Shown: one piece after another, positions 1-6,969 of the stretch
Layout: each line of letters opens with the position of its first letter
How positions within the stretch are numbered: the first letter of the stretch is position 1
DNA from: Chloroflexi bacterium UBA2235
Lineage (GTDB): Bacteria > Chloroflexota > UBA11872 > UBA12225
Length of the DNA stretch: 11,591 nt
Reading direction: 5' to 3'
Assembly (NCBI GenBank): GCA_002347925.1
Contig: DDYL01000102.1
Coordinates: 43,189-54,779, forward strand
Program-made: the position numbers and the translations under genes
The notes under the pieces: model-generated
Seen by the model: only the letters and a program-made list of their open reading frames with translations
Told to the model about the DNA's origin: nothing
Databases searched by the model: none

Positions 1-156
1 AGCGACGCGAACATCTTCATGGGTGCCGGGATCGAGACCGCAAATCTCGGTTTCGGGATGATGGGCCCCCATAGCGTGGAAGAGCACATCGCTATCGCCG
101 ATCTTGAGCAGGCGGCGTCGATACTGATCGCCGTCCTGTCCGACCCACAGGGCTAG
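1..156 (+). CDS. M20-family metallopeptidase, C-terminal end (partial)
   Basis: The window opens inside a gene whose last 51 codons read in frame 1 and end at TAG 154-156. The peptide begins Ser-Asp-Ala-Asn-Ile-Phe, has an Asn-Leu-Gly-Phe-Gly segment, then Gly-Pro-His-Ser-Val-Glu-Glu and Ile-Ala-Asp-Leu-Glu. This order is the C-terminal signature of M20 zinc peptidases of the PepT-like type, and the His at residue 24 of the fragment is the likely last metal ligand. Family members are cytoplasmic di-zinc aminopeptidases or related amidohydrolases; which substrate this one cuts cannot be told from the tail. The N-terminal catalytic and lid domains lie outside the window. No clear terminator follows. 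The spacer 157-393 holds no gene I can support, only a 10-bp palindrome (CGCCTAGGCG) near 260. Confidence 0.8.
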   Translation, partial: SDANIFMGAGIETANLGFGMMGPHSVEEHIAIADLEQAASILIAVLSDPQG

Positions 157-393
157 CACGCCAGGAAATCCGCCTGCGCGTTTCGCCCGGGGGTCGTTCA
201 ACGTAATGGAGAACAGGCGCTACGGACGTAATTCCCATGGATGCCGTTCGGCGATCAGTCGCCTAGGCGTACCGCTCTCGGTCTCACTTGGCCAAATGGT
301 TCGGGATTAGACGTGCTTGTAGCCATGCTCGGTGGTCGCTATCCGTTGTGGCACACGGGTACAAGCTGCCCCACCATGCTCGCGGGCATCCAA

Positions 394-642
394 TCAAATG
401 GATTGGTCAACGGATGGGCCCGGGCTGCCTGCCAGCGGGTCACCACGAGACACTCCCGAGAGTTCCTCAAAGGCTGCAATCTCCTGAAGGAGTGCATCCC
501 GATTGTCGGCGAGGGCGCGGCGCATGACATCCCTCAGCGCTTCCGGCAAGTTGCACAACGTCTCGTCGACAGCCCCCAATTGGACTTCAACGTCCGCCAA
601 CGCTTCCAGGGTCAGGCGGTACTCCTCCGCATTCTCGATCAC
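394..642 (-). CDS. small acidic helical protein, unknown function (HTH-less antitoxin-like)
   Basis: An 82-residue product is read from a GTG start (642-640) to TGA 396-394. Residues 2-62 start Ile-Glu-Asn-Ala-Glu-Glu-Tyr-Arg and continue as two Leu/Ala/Glu-rich amphipathic helices ending in Ala-Phe-Glu-Glu-Leu. I recall this pattern from small proteins, and from N-terminal halves of some Xre/HigA-like antitoxins, that begin MI(x)NExEYR and end in an EYE-like motif before a helix-turn-helix. Here no HTH follows: residues 63-82 are Gly/Pro/Ser-rich. The same frame is open upstream to a GTG at 810, but that extension looks like non-coding translation (Trp/Gly/Arg-rich, no family look), so I start at 642. 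No good Shine-Dalgarno is visible. The GTG overlaps the stop of a 59-codon ORF by GTGA. A 6-bp hairpin (390-406) sits at the stop, without a T-tract. Function unknown. Confidence 0.55.
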   Translation of the reverse strand: MIENAEEYRLTLEALADVEVQLGAVDETLCNLPEALRDVMRRALADNRDALLQEIAAFEELSGVSRGDPLAGSPGPSVDQSI

Positions 643-729
643 GGTAGGTGAAGGGTACCCGTCGCCTTGACCAAGATGTCCCCAGCTGCCCCATCGAATC
701 GCACGGGCCGGGCGCACTCTTTGCGGTCC

Positions 730-755
730 CGCGGAACACGGAACCGTGTTCTGCG
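730..755. promoter_or_regulatory. 26-nt near-perfect palindrome, possible operator or recombinase site
   Basis: The left arm CGCGGAACACGG (730-741) and right arm CCGTGTTCTGCG (744-755) are inverted repeats matching at 11 of 12 positions around a 2-nt AA centre. It lies between the minus-strand small gene (start 642) and the recombinase gene (start 921), where an operator for either could sit. The arms can also be read as 9-bp arms around an 8-bp centre, the geometry of a tyrosine-recombinase core site. The function is inferred from position and symmetry only. Confidence 0.4.
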
Positions 756-920
756 TTCCAACCCGGTGACACGGGCTATCCCAGATGCGCGGCCGCGACA
801 GGTCGGGCACTTCAGCATCCGGGGTAGCGAGAGACCGGCAACGTCACGCGGTCGGCGGCAATCCGAGCTTCAAATCTCGGGCGCCGGCAGATCCGGGTGG
901 ACGGGAGAAGGAACAGGATC

Positions 921-1979
921 ATGGCGCAAACGCTCGACCATGGGGGGGTGGACACCGCGGCCGCTTCGCAGGCGCGTTCGACGCGCGGACGTGCCTCGAA
1001 GCCAACGTTGCCACCAGAGGCGCGTCGCCTGGTTCCGGTTGAATCGCAGGAGACACGCCCCAAGACGCCATCGTCGCCAGTCGGAATGTCACCGGATATC
1101 GACGAGTTCCTGGCGGACATCCGTTCAGAGAAACGTCTTTCAGTGAATACACTCGTCGCCTACGGCAACGATCTCCGCCAGTTCCGCGGGTACCTCGACC
1201 GCCAGGGGATCAAGGACTGGGATACCGACGCCGCTACCGTCCTCAATTTCGTGGCGTGGCTCAAGGACCAGGCGTATGCCCCGGCCTCCCTCGCACGCAA
1301 GCTTGCGGCGACAAGGACCTTCTTCGCGTTTCTGGTGCGCCGAGGAACGCTCCGTTCGGATCCGGCCGCGCGCATCGGCACCCCTCGGGTTGGTCCCTTC
1401 ACTCCCCGCACACTGACCACCGAGGAAATCCATCGCCTTCTCCTGGCGCCTACCGGCAGGCACACCGTTGAGGCCCTCCGCGACCAGGCGATGTTCGAGT
1501 TGCTCGCGTCAACGGGCATGCGCGTATCGGAAGTCGTGTCCCTTGACGTCGGGGATATCGACGTCGCTTCGGGAACGGTCAAGTGCATGGGGCGTGGCGG
1601 CCGTGCCCGAACTCTGCCGATTGATGCACGGGTCCTGGCACCCCTGCAGACCTATCTGCAACGTGGGCGCTTGCTTCTGGCGCGAGAACCAGGCTCTAGT
1701 GCCCTGTTCCTCAATCACCGCGGTGACCGCCTTACGCGTCAGGGCTTCTGGCTGGTGTTGAAGGGGTATGCCAAAGACGCGGGAATTGCAGGCACCCTCA
1801 CGCCACACACTTTGCGCCATTCGTTTGCAGCGCAGCTCATTGGTGGTGGGGCGCTCCTTCGGGAGGTCCAGCAGCGGCTCGGGCATGCCAGCATTTCGAC
1901 CACGCAGATGTATCGTCAGAATCCGCCTGCGACAACCTTGCCGGGGGCACCGGGTGGGCACCTGACAATCGTGCGCTAG
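921..1979 (+). CDS. Tyrosine recombinase, XerC/XerD-like, with Arg at the catalytic Lys position
   Basis: A 352-residue cytoplasmic DNA strand-exchange enzyme of the phage-integrase/Xer family. Residues about 55-145 form the core-binding (SAM-like) domain, with the typical Ser-Val-Asn-Thr-Leu-x-Ala-Tyr-x-x-Asp-Leu stretch. The catalytic domain runs from about 165 to 340. Aligned to E. coli XerD, R201 (in TGMRVSE), H296 and R299 (HTLRH), H322 (LGHAS) and the nucleophile Y331 (TTQMY) keep the exact XerD spacing. The beta-hairpin lysine (XerD K172, in GKGNK) is instead R225 (in GRGGR). About 55 extra N-terminal residues rich in Ala/Arg/Pro precede the core. The ATG at 921 is chosen because GGGAGAAGGAA lies 8 nt upstream; an in-frame GTG at 897 has no such site. 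A chromosome-dimer-resolution role is possible, but an integrase of a small mobile unit cannot be excluded. The gene stands alone. Confidence 0.93.
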   Translation: MAQTLDHGGVDTAAASQARSTRGRASKPTLPPEARRLVPVESQETRPKTPSSPVGMSPDIDEFLADIRSEKRLSVNTLVAYGNDLRQFRGYLDRQGIKDWDTDAATVLNFVAWLKDQAYAPASLARKLAATRTFFAFLVRRGTLRSDPAARIGTPRVGPFTPRTLTTEEIHRLLLAPTGRHTVEALRDQAMFELLASTGMRVSEVVSLDVGDIDVASGTVKCMGRGGRARTLPIDARVLAPLQTYLQRGRLLLAREPGSSALFLNHRGDRLTRQGFWLVLKGYAKDAGIAGTLTPHTLRHSFAAQLIGGGALLREVQQRLGHASISTTQMYRQNPPATTLPGAPGGHLTIVR

Positions 1980-2024
1980 TGACTTCACCTGCTGTGACGA
2001 ACACGTATTGATACACGGAACACG

Positions 2025-2068
2025 GAGGCACCCCGGGACGCGTCTGGCGTCGGTGTGGGTGCCTCTTT
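2025..2068 (+). terminator. Rho-independent-type terminator after the recombinase gene
   Basis: GAGGCACCC (2025-2033) pairs perfectly with GGGTGCCTC (2057-2065) over 9 bp, with a 23-nt interior, and is followed by TTT. ACACG (2020-2024) can also pair with CGTGT (2069-2073) across the TTT bulge. It lies 45 nt after the recombinase stop and 30 nt before the next start, so it could be a terminator or an attenuator in the leader of the phosphorylase gene. The T-run is short. Confidence 0.45.
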
Positions 2069-2098
2069 CGTGTCGCCAGTCTGCGTAGGAAAACTGAT

Positions 2099-2965
2099 TT
2101 GGACGAGACCGATCCCAGCAACCAATTTCGGCCGGTCGCGCGCGCCGTTGAGGCTGTTCGTCGCCGTGACCCGCGTGCGCCTGTGGTCGGGTTGGTCCTC
2201 GGTTCCGGTCTCGGCGGTGTCGCCGATCTGGTCGAAGATGCCGTGTCGGTCCCGTATGAAGAGATCCCGGACATGCCTCGGTCCACCGTCAAGAGCCATG
2301 CCGGCCGACTGGTGCTCGGGACAATATCCGGGGTTCCGTGCGTCGTCATGCAAGGACGGGCACACTTCTATGAGGGGCATTCCATGGCGGATACCACCTT
2401 CGGCGTCCGGGTCATGCAGGCATTGGGCATTCATACCTTGGTGGTCACCAACGCATCGGGAGGAATCAATCCGGCTTACCGTGCCGGCGACATGATGATC
2501 ATCAGTGACCATATCTTCCTGCCAGGGATGGCGGGCCATCACCCATTGCGCGGTCCGAATGACGACAGCGTTGGAGAACGGTTCCCTGCCATCGTTGATG
2601 CCTACACCCCTTCATTGCGTGCCTTGGCGCGCAAGCATTCAGCCGAGGCCGGCCTGCCGTGGCATGAAGGCGTGTACGTGATGGTCAGTGGGCCATCGTT
2701 CGAGACGAGTGCGGAACTCCACTTCCTGAGGGTCGTCGGGGCGGATGCCGTGGGGATGAGCACCTGCGCCGAAGTGATTGTCGCCCGGCACGCGGGTACC
2801 CGGGTACTCGGGGTTTCGCTGGTCGCAAACCTGGCCTTTCCAGATGCCCCGGAGATACTCACTCACGAAAATGTCCTTGTGGGGATGCAGGCCGGCGCCG
2901 TCCACGTGACGTCCCTTGTGCGCCGGATCATGCCTGACCTTGCGATGAGCGCAGCGAACAAATAG
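2099..2965 (+). CDS. punA: Purine nucleoside phosphorylase, trimeric PNP/MTAP family
   Basis: A 288-residue cytoplasmic enzyme that splits purine nucleosides with phosphate into free base and (deoxy)ribose-1-phosphate, feeding purine salvage. Family motifs appear in order: the phosphate loop GSGLGG (35-40), SHAGR (66-70), QGRAHFYEGHS (85-95, with R87 and H89), TNASGGINP (117-125), GPSFET (198-203, with E202) and VGMST (218-222). N244 (in VANLAF) stands at the position of human PNP N243. E202 plus N244 is the pair that gives 6-oxopurine (inosine/guanosine) preference in trimeric PNPs. The length matches the family (270-290). The TTG start at 2099 is supported by AGGA (2087-2090) 8 nt upstream and by the absence of a nearby in-frame ATG before the conserved N-terminus. 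It follows a terminator-like hairpin, so it probably has its own promoter. A methylthioadenosine phosphorylase is less likely because of the Asn. Confidence 0.93.
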   Translation: MDETDPSNQFRPVARAVEAVRRRDPRAPVVGLVLGSGLGGVADLVEDAVSVPYEEIPDMPRSTVKSHAGRLVLGTISGVPCVVMQGRAHFYEGHSMADTTFGVRVMQALGIHTLVVTNASGGINPAYRAGDMMIISDHIFLPGMAGHHPLRGPNDDSVGERFPAIVDAYTPSLRALARKHSAEAGLPWHEGVYVMVSGPSFETSAELHFLRVVGADAVGMSTCAEVIVARHAGTRVLGVSLVANLAFPDAPEILTHENVLVGMQAGAVHVTSLVRRIMPDLAMSAANK

Positions 2966-2967
2966 AT

Positions 2968-3003
2968 CAGGCGGGGTGGTGGTGTGGGGAGCGAAGCGAG
3001 GGG
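2968..3003 (+). repeat. dispersed intergenic repeat, copy 1 (with 18-nt mirror repeat)
   Basis: It begins 2 nt after the phosphorylase stop. CAGGCGGGGTG (2968-2978) is followed by a short GTGGTGT insert and then GGGGAGCGAAGCGAGGGG (2986-3003), which reads the same forwards and backwards on one strand (a perfect mirror repeat). The same two blocks occur inverted at 9337-9370, with one mismatch in the second block. No function can be assigned from sequence. Confidence 0.6.
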
Positions 3004-3095
3004 CTGGCTGACCGGAACTGAACCGCCACCGGGAACAGCCCGGAAACCCCTGAACCGGGCATACTGCCCATAGCTGACGATGGAAACGCGGCAAG

Positions 3096-5438
3096 ATGCC
3101 TGACGAGACACTCCTCTGGTACCGGAAACCGGCGGCGACGTGGATGGAAGCGTTGCCCATCGGGAACGGCCGCCTTGGCGCGATGGTGTTCGGTGGCGTT
3201 GCACGCGAACGACTTCAATTGAACGAGGAGCGCGTTTGGGCCGGTGGGCCGTGGGATGCCACGAACCCTGATGCACGCGACGCTTTGCCTGCTGCCCGGA
3301 GGCTCCTTGCGGAGGGCCGCCCGGTCGAAGCCGAGGCGTTGGCCAACTCGTCGATGATGAGCGTGCCGCTTCGGATGCCGCCGTACCAGACCCTCGGAGA
3401 TTTGTTCATCGACTTTCCACGGGGCACCTTGCCGGCGGCTGTGCGCCCGACACGGTACCGGCGCGAACTTGACCTCGAGACTGCCATTACAACGGTGACC
3501 TATCGGCTGGGCGAAACGACGTACCGGCGCGAGTACTTCGTCTCTGCAGTCCATCAAGTCGTCGTCGTTCATCTGTCGGCTGAAGGGCCGGCGCTTCTCG
3601 ACTGCGACATTTCCCTGACCCGCGAGGCAGGGGCAAACGTCCACGCAGTTGCCGATGACGCCGGATATGCAGTGACGATGCATGGCCGGACGGGTGTAGA
3701 GGATGGTGTGGCGTTCCAGTCGACCGTCAGGATTGAGCTGGATGGAGGCACTGCCGTTGCGGATGGGGCGCGAATTGTTGTCCGCGGTGCGTCATCGGTG
3801 ACCTTGAGGCTCGCCGCTGCGACTGACCAAGCCGGCGAAGACCCGGATGGACGCGTTTCGGCTTCACTCGATGGTGCGTCGGAAGCAATGGATGTCCTTC
3901 GTGAGGCGCACATCGCCGAACACCGGTCGTGGTTCGGACGCGTCTCCCTCGAGCTGAGGGTCATGCCGACAGACGCCCGCAGTCCGCGAGAGCAACCTAC
4001 TGATGCCCGACTCGCTGCCGTGCGGTCTGGTGGCAGCGATCCTGGCCTCCTAGCCCTGTATTTCCAGTACGCGCGTTACCTCCTGATTGCAAGCAGCCGC
4101 CCGGGAAGCTTGCCTGCAACGCTGCAAGGGATCTGGAATGACAGCCTCACGCCTCCGTGGGACAGCAAGTGGACCATCAACATCAACACCGAGATGAACT
4201 ACTGGATTGCCGAGGTCGGCAATCTCAGTGAGTGCCATCGACCGCTGTTCGACCTGTTGGACGCAGTTCGCCCGTCAGGCAGGCGCACCGCGCAGGTCCA
4301 TTACGGAGCTCGGGGCTTTGTCGCGCATCACAACTTGGACGTCTGGGGCCACACCGAGCCAGTCGATGGGGCGAAGTGGGGAATGTGGCCCCTAGGCTCG
4401 GCGTGGTTGTCACTACACATGTGGGACCACTGGGCATTCGGGCGTGACCGGGAATTCCTGGAAACACGCGCCTACCCGGTGCTGCGTGAGGCTGCCGAGT
4501 TCTATCTTGATTACCTGATACCCCACCCCACCGATCCTACGATGCTGGTGTCTGGGCCCTCGATCTCGCCGGAGAACCGGTACATCCTTCCGGACGGCAC
4601 AACCGGATCGCTATGCCTGTCCCCGGCGATGGACTCTCAGATCATCCGGGAGTTGTTTGACCGTTGCATCCAGGCGTCCGAGATCCTTCGGGTCGACGAT
4701 GCGTTCCGTGAGCGGGTGGTTTCGGCGCGTGGGCGACTTCCCGCCGACCGAATCGGCCCTGATGGTCGACTTCAGGAGTGGCTGGAACCCTACGCCGAGG
4801 CGGAGCCGGAACACCGGCACCTCTCGCACCTGTTCGCGCTGCATCCTGCGGGACAGATAACGCCGCGGGAGACACCAGAACTTGCGATGGCGGCGCGCCG
4901 AAGCCTTGAAGCGCGTTTGTCTGCCGGAAGTGGCCAGACCGGGTGGAGCCGTGCGTGGGTCGCGAACTTCTGGGCACGGCTTGAGGAGGGCGGGAGCGCG
5001 CATCACCACCTCGTGGCGTTGCTGACCGGTTCTACCGCGCCGAACCTGTTTGATCTCCATCCGCCGCACTACTTCCAGATTGATGGCAACTTCGGCGGCG
5101 CATCAGCTATCGCCGAGATGCTGGTCCAGAGCCACCGTGGCGAAGTCCACCTGTTGCCGGCCTTGCCCGCCTCAGATTGGGTCGAAGGCCGTGTGAACGG
5201 TCTGCGGGCGCGAGGAGGGTACGAGGTCGACATCGTCTGGGCCGATGGCCTTCTCACAGGCGCAACGGTCTGGCCGACGATTTCCGGAACATGCCGCGTC
5301 CGCGCACCCCGACCGGTGAACGTGCGCGCGGTCGGCCGGGGCCGTCGGTCACCCGGCACGGTACCGACGGAAGGCGGCTGCGTCGTTACCTTCGAGGTCG
5401 AGGCCGGACGGGCGTACCGGATCGTGCCGCTTCCATAG
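3096..5438 (+). CDS. GH95 family glycoside hydrolase (alpha-L-fucosidase-type)
   Basis: A 780-residue inverting glycosidase of family GH95, which removes terminal alpha-L-fucose (typically alpha-1,2-linked) or, in some members, alpha-L-galactose. The N-terminus carries the family hallmark of Trp-x-Glu-Ala-Leu-Pro-Ile-Gly-Asn-Gly-Arg-Leu-Gly-Ala-Met (about 16-30), followed by QLNEERVW and YQTLGDL. The order is an N-terminal beta-domain (about 1-270), a linker, an alpha/alpha barrel (about 310-690) and a C-terminal beta-domain. Catalytic residues known from Bifidobacterium AfcA appear conserved: the Asn pair as N362 and N364 (in NINTEMNYW), the general acid as E493 (in SPENRY), and D663 (in QIDGNFGG). 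There is no signal peptide or membrane segment, so it probably acts in the cytoplasm on imported oligosaccharides. The start at 3096 has only a weak site (GGA, 11 nt upstream). The leader (3004-3095) is GC-rich with two mutually exclusive hairpins. Confidence 0.92.
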   Translation: MPDETLLWYRKPAATWMEALPIGNGRLGAMVFGGVARERLQLNEERVWAGGPWDATNPDARDALPAARRLLAEGRPVEAEALANSSMMSVPLRMPPYQTLGDLFIDFPRGTLPAAVRPTRYRRELDLETAITTVTYRLGETTYRREYFVSAVHQVVVVHLSAEGPALLDCDISLTREAGANVHAVADDAGYAVTMHGRTGVEDGVAFQSTVRIELDGGTAVADGARIVVRGASSVTLRLAAATDQAGEDPDGRVSASLDGASEAMDVLREAHIAEHRSWFGRVSLELRVMPTDARSPREQPTDARLAAVRSGGSDPGLLALYFQYARYLLIASSRPGSLPATLQGIWNDSLTPPWDSKWTININTEMNYWIAEVGNLSECHRPLFDLLDAVRPSGRRTAQVHYGARGFVAHHNLDVWGHTEPVDGAKWGMWPLGSAWLSLHMWDHWAFGRDREFLETRAYPVLREAAEFYLDYLIPHPTDPTMLVSGPSISPENRYILPDGTTGSLCLSPAMDSQIIRELFDRCIQASEILRVDDAFRERVVSARGRLPADRIGPDGRLQEWLEPYAEAEPEHRHLSHLFALHPAGQITPRETPELAMAARRSLEARLSAGSGQTGWSRAWVANFWARLEEGGSAHHHLVALLTGSTAPNLFDLHPPHYFQIDGNFGGASAIAEMLVQSHRGEVHLLPALPASDWVEGRVNGLRARGGYEVDIVWADGLLTGATVWPTISGTCRVRAPRPVNVRAVGRGRRSPGTVPTEGGCVVTFEVEAGRAYRIVPLP

Positions 5439-5468
5439 TTCGATCAGCAGGACGATCAGCAAACTGAG

Positions 5469-5488
5469 AGGCCGGAGTGTGCAGGCCT
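5469..5488. terminator. weak hairpin between convergent genes
   Basis: AGGCC (5469-5473) and GGCCT (5484-5488) pair over 5 bp with a 10-nt loop, between the GH95 stop (5438) and the minus-strand stop (5487-5489). On the minus strand CAGTTTG follows, a poor T-tract. A tandem CGATCAGCA (5441-5449 and 5453-5461) precedes it. A bidirectional terminator is possible but weak. Confidence 0.2.
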
Positions 5489-6923
5489 ATGCCTTGGGGA
5501 GGGACGCCAGGATTGCATCCACCTTGGCTTGGGCGGCCCGCGATGCCTCCGTGAGGGCGTCGCGTATGTTCATTGTCTGGTCGCCGAGGTATGTCCAAAT
5601 AGGTCTGGCGAACTCGGCTGTCAGTTCGATCGTCGCCGGGTGCTTGATGGTTCGGCTACCAACCCCGGTGTCGAAGAGGGCGTAGAACTCCTTGCGTCCC
5701 AGCCCCGTATCCGGGTTCCCCAGGATTGATGGGTCGCGTGCAGCTTCGCGGCTTGCCGATACGTCGGCGGTGTTTCGCTGCACGTTCAGGCCACCTTCCT
5801 TGGTGGCGGTGAACTTCATGAACTCCCAAACCTGGTCAATCTTGGCGCCACCCCGGCGCGCAACTTCCAGGATGCCTCCCGAATAGACGTTTGACTTGAC
5901 GTCTTTCGCTCCCTGCGGACCACTCGGGACGGGGCCGACGGCGAACTCCAGGGTTTGCGACATTCGCCGGTTGGCACGCCGGATGTTGTCCGCCGTCCAG
6001 TTTCCACCAACCACCGCCGCCATTCGCTTCTGGGCGAAGATGTCGGCGCCGGCAGTTGGGGTTCCTGGAGCCTGCCCATCGCCTCCTGGAACAAGCTTCT
6101 GCCAGTTTCCGATGGTCCCCATGCCACCAAGGCGGGTCACGTGGCCCTTGATCCACTCGATGGCCTCGACCACTTCTGGTGCGTCGAACTGCACAGCCTT
6201 GCCATCATCGGAGACCAGTTTCGCCCCGTTTGATTGGGCGAGGATGACCTGCCAGTCAGTGCCAAGATGCGGAGTGAACCCGACGAAGTCGAAACCGTCT
6301 CCCTGCTTCCTGGTTGCCTTCTGCGCAGCGACATCAAGGTCCTGCCAAGTCATCGGAAGTTTGGCGGGATCAACACCGTTTTCCTTCAGAAGGCCCGTCG
6401 CATACCACATGAACACAATATCTGGATGCTGCATCATTCCCCAGACGCGACCGTTCCAGGTCATCGTCTCGTATGCTGACGGAAATATCGACGCCTTGTC
6501 CCACTTGTCCCGCTTGATCAAGTCATCGAGAGGTGCAGACGCACCTTTTGAAGCGTAGACCACCATCCATTGCTGGTCGGCTTGCCATCCATCGGGCGGT
6601 GTTCCCGCTGAAATCGACGCTTGGACGGCCGCGATGTAATCCCCGGCGGGCGTCGTAACTTGCACTTTGTTGGTGGTGGTGGCGTTGAACGCTTCACTCA
6701 GCTGTTTCCACCCAATCGGACCGCCGTGGGTGGGTTGGTCAATGGGCCATGGTTGCCAGAACTCGAACCCGTTCAACGACTTTGGGACTGGGCCCGCTCC
6801 CCCCGGTGTGGGCGCGGGCGCATCTGGATTGCCGGTAGTGCACGCAGTTGCAACCGTTGGTGCCACAAGAATGGCCAAATCCCGCATGATCTGCCTTCGG
6901 CTTCGCGGATGCGTACCGGCCAT
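5487..6923 (-). CDS. ABC-type sugar-binding lipoprotein (SBP family 1), Tat signal
   Basis: A 478-residue extracellular solute-binding protein of the bacterial family-1 (MalE/UgpB-like) type, expected to capture a sugar or oligosaccharide and hand it to an ABC permease. The N-terminus has a twin-arginine signal (SRRQIM, R9-R10), a short hydrophobic stretch and an Ala-Thr-Ala-Cys lipobox with lipidated C28. A Pro/Gly/Ala linker (29-45) follows. The body shows family features such as FEFWQPW, repeated aromatic residues near 130-200 (QADQQWMVVY, WNGRVWGM), and a C-terminal helical region ending in AKVDAILASLPKA. The same frame is open to 7058, but ATG 6923 has GGAGG 5 nt upstream and gives a proper signal peptide. 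The Rieske gene lies 46 nt upstream on the same strand, so co-transcription is likely. No permease or ATPase gene is in the window. The substrate is unknown; the GH95 neighbour hints at a fucosylated sugar, but it is convergent. Confidence 0.9.
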   Translation of the reverse strand: MAGTHPRSRRQIMRDLAILVAPTVATACTTGNPDAPAPTPGGAGPVPKSLNGFEFWQPWPIDQPTHGGPIGWKQLSEAFNATTTNKVQVTTPAGDYIAAVQASISAGTPPDGWQADQQWMVVYASKGASAPLDDLIKRDKWDKASIFPSAYETMTWNGRVWGMMQHPDIVFMWYATGLLKENGVDPAKLPMTWQDLDVAAQKATRKQGDGFDFVGFTPHLGTDWQVILAQSNGAKLVSDDGKAVQFDAPEVVEAIEWIKGHVTRLGGMGTIGNWQKLVPGGDGQAPGTPTAGADIFAQKRMAAVVGGNWTADNIRRANRRMSQTLEFAVGPVPSGPQGAKDVKSNVYSGGILEVARRGGAKIDQVWEFMKFTATKEGGLNVQRNTADVSASREAARDPSILGNPDTGLGRKEFYALFDTGVGSRTIKHPATIELTAEFARPIWTYLGDQTMNIRDALTEASRAAQAKVDAILASLPKA

Positions 6924-6969
6924 GGGAACCTCCGTTGATGTGGACCCTCGCGGGATGCTTGTGCATGAC

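Noticed and set aside
241..651. 136-codon plus-strand ORF antisense to the small minus-strand gene
   Set aside because: Composition is Arg/Cys/Pro/Trp-mixed with no family look and no ribosome site; the minus-strand frame has a coherent helical protein instead.
735..751. SOS (LexA) box within the palindrome
   Set aside because: GAAC and GTTC are separated by 10 bases, not the 4 of the Gram-positive-type LexA box.
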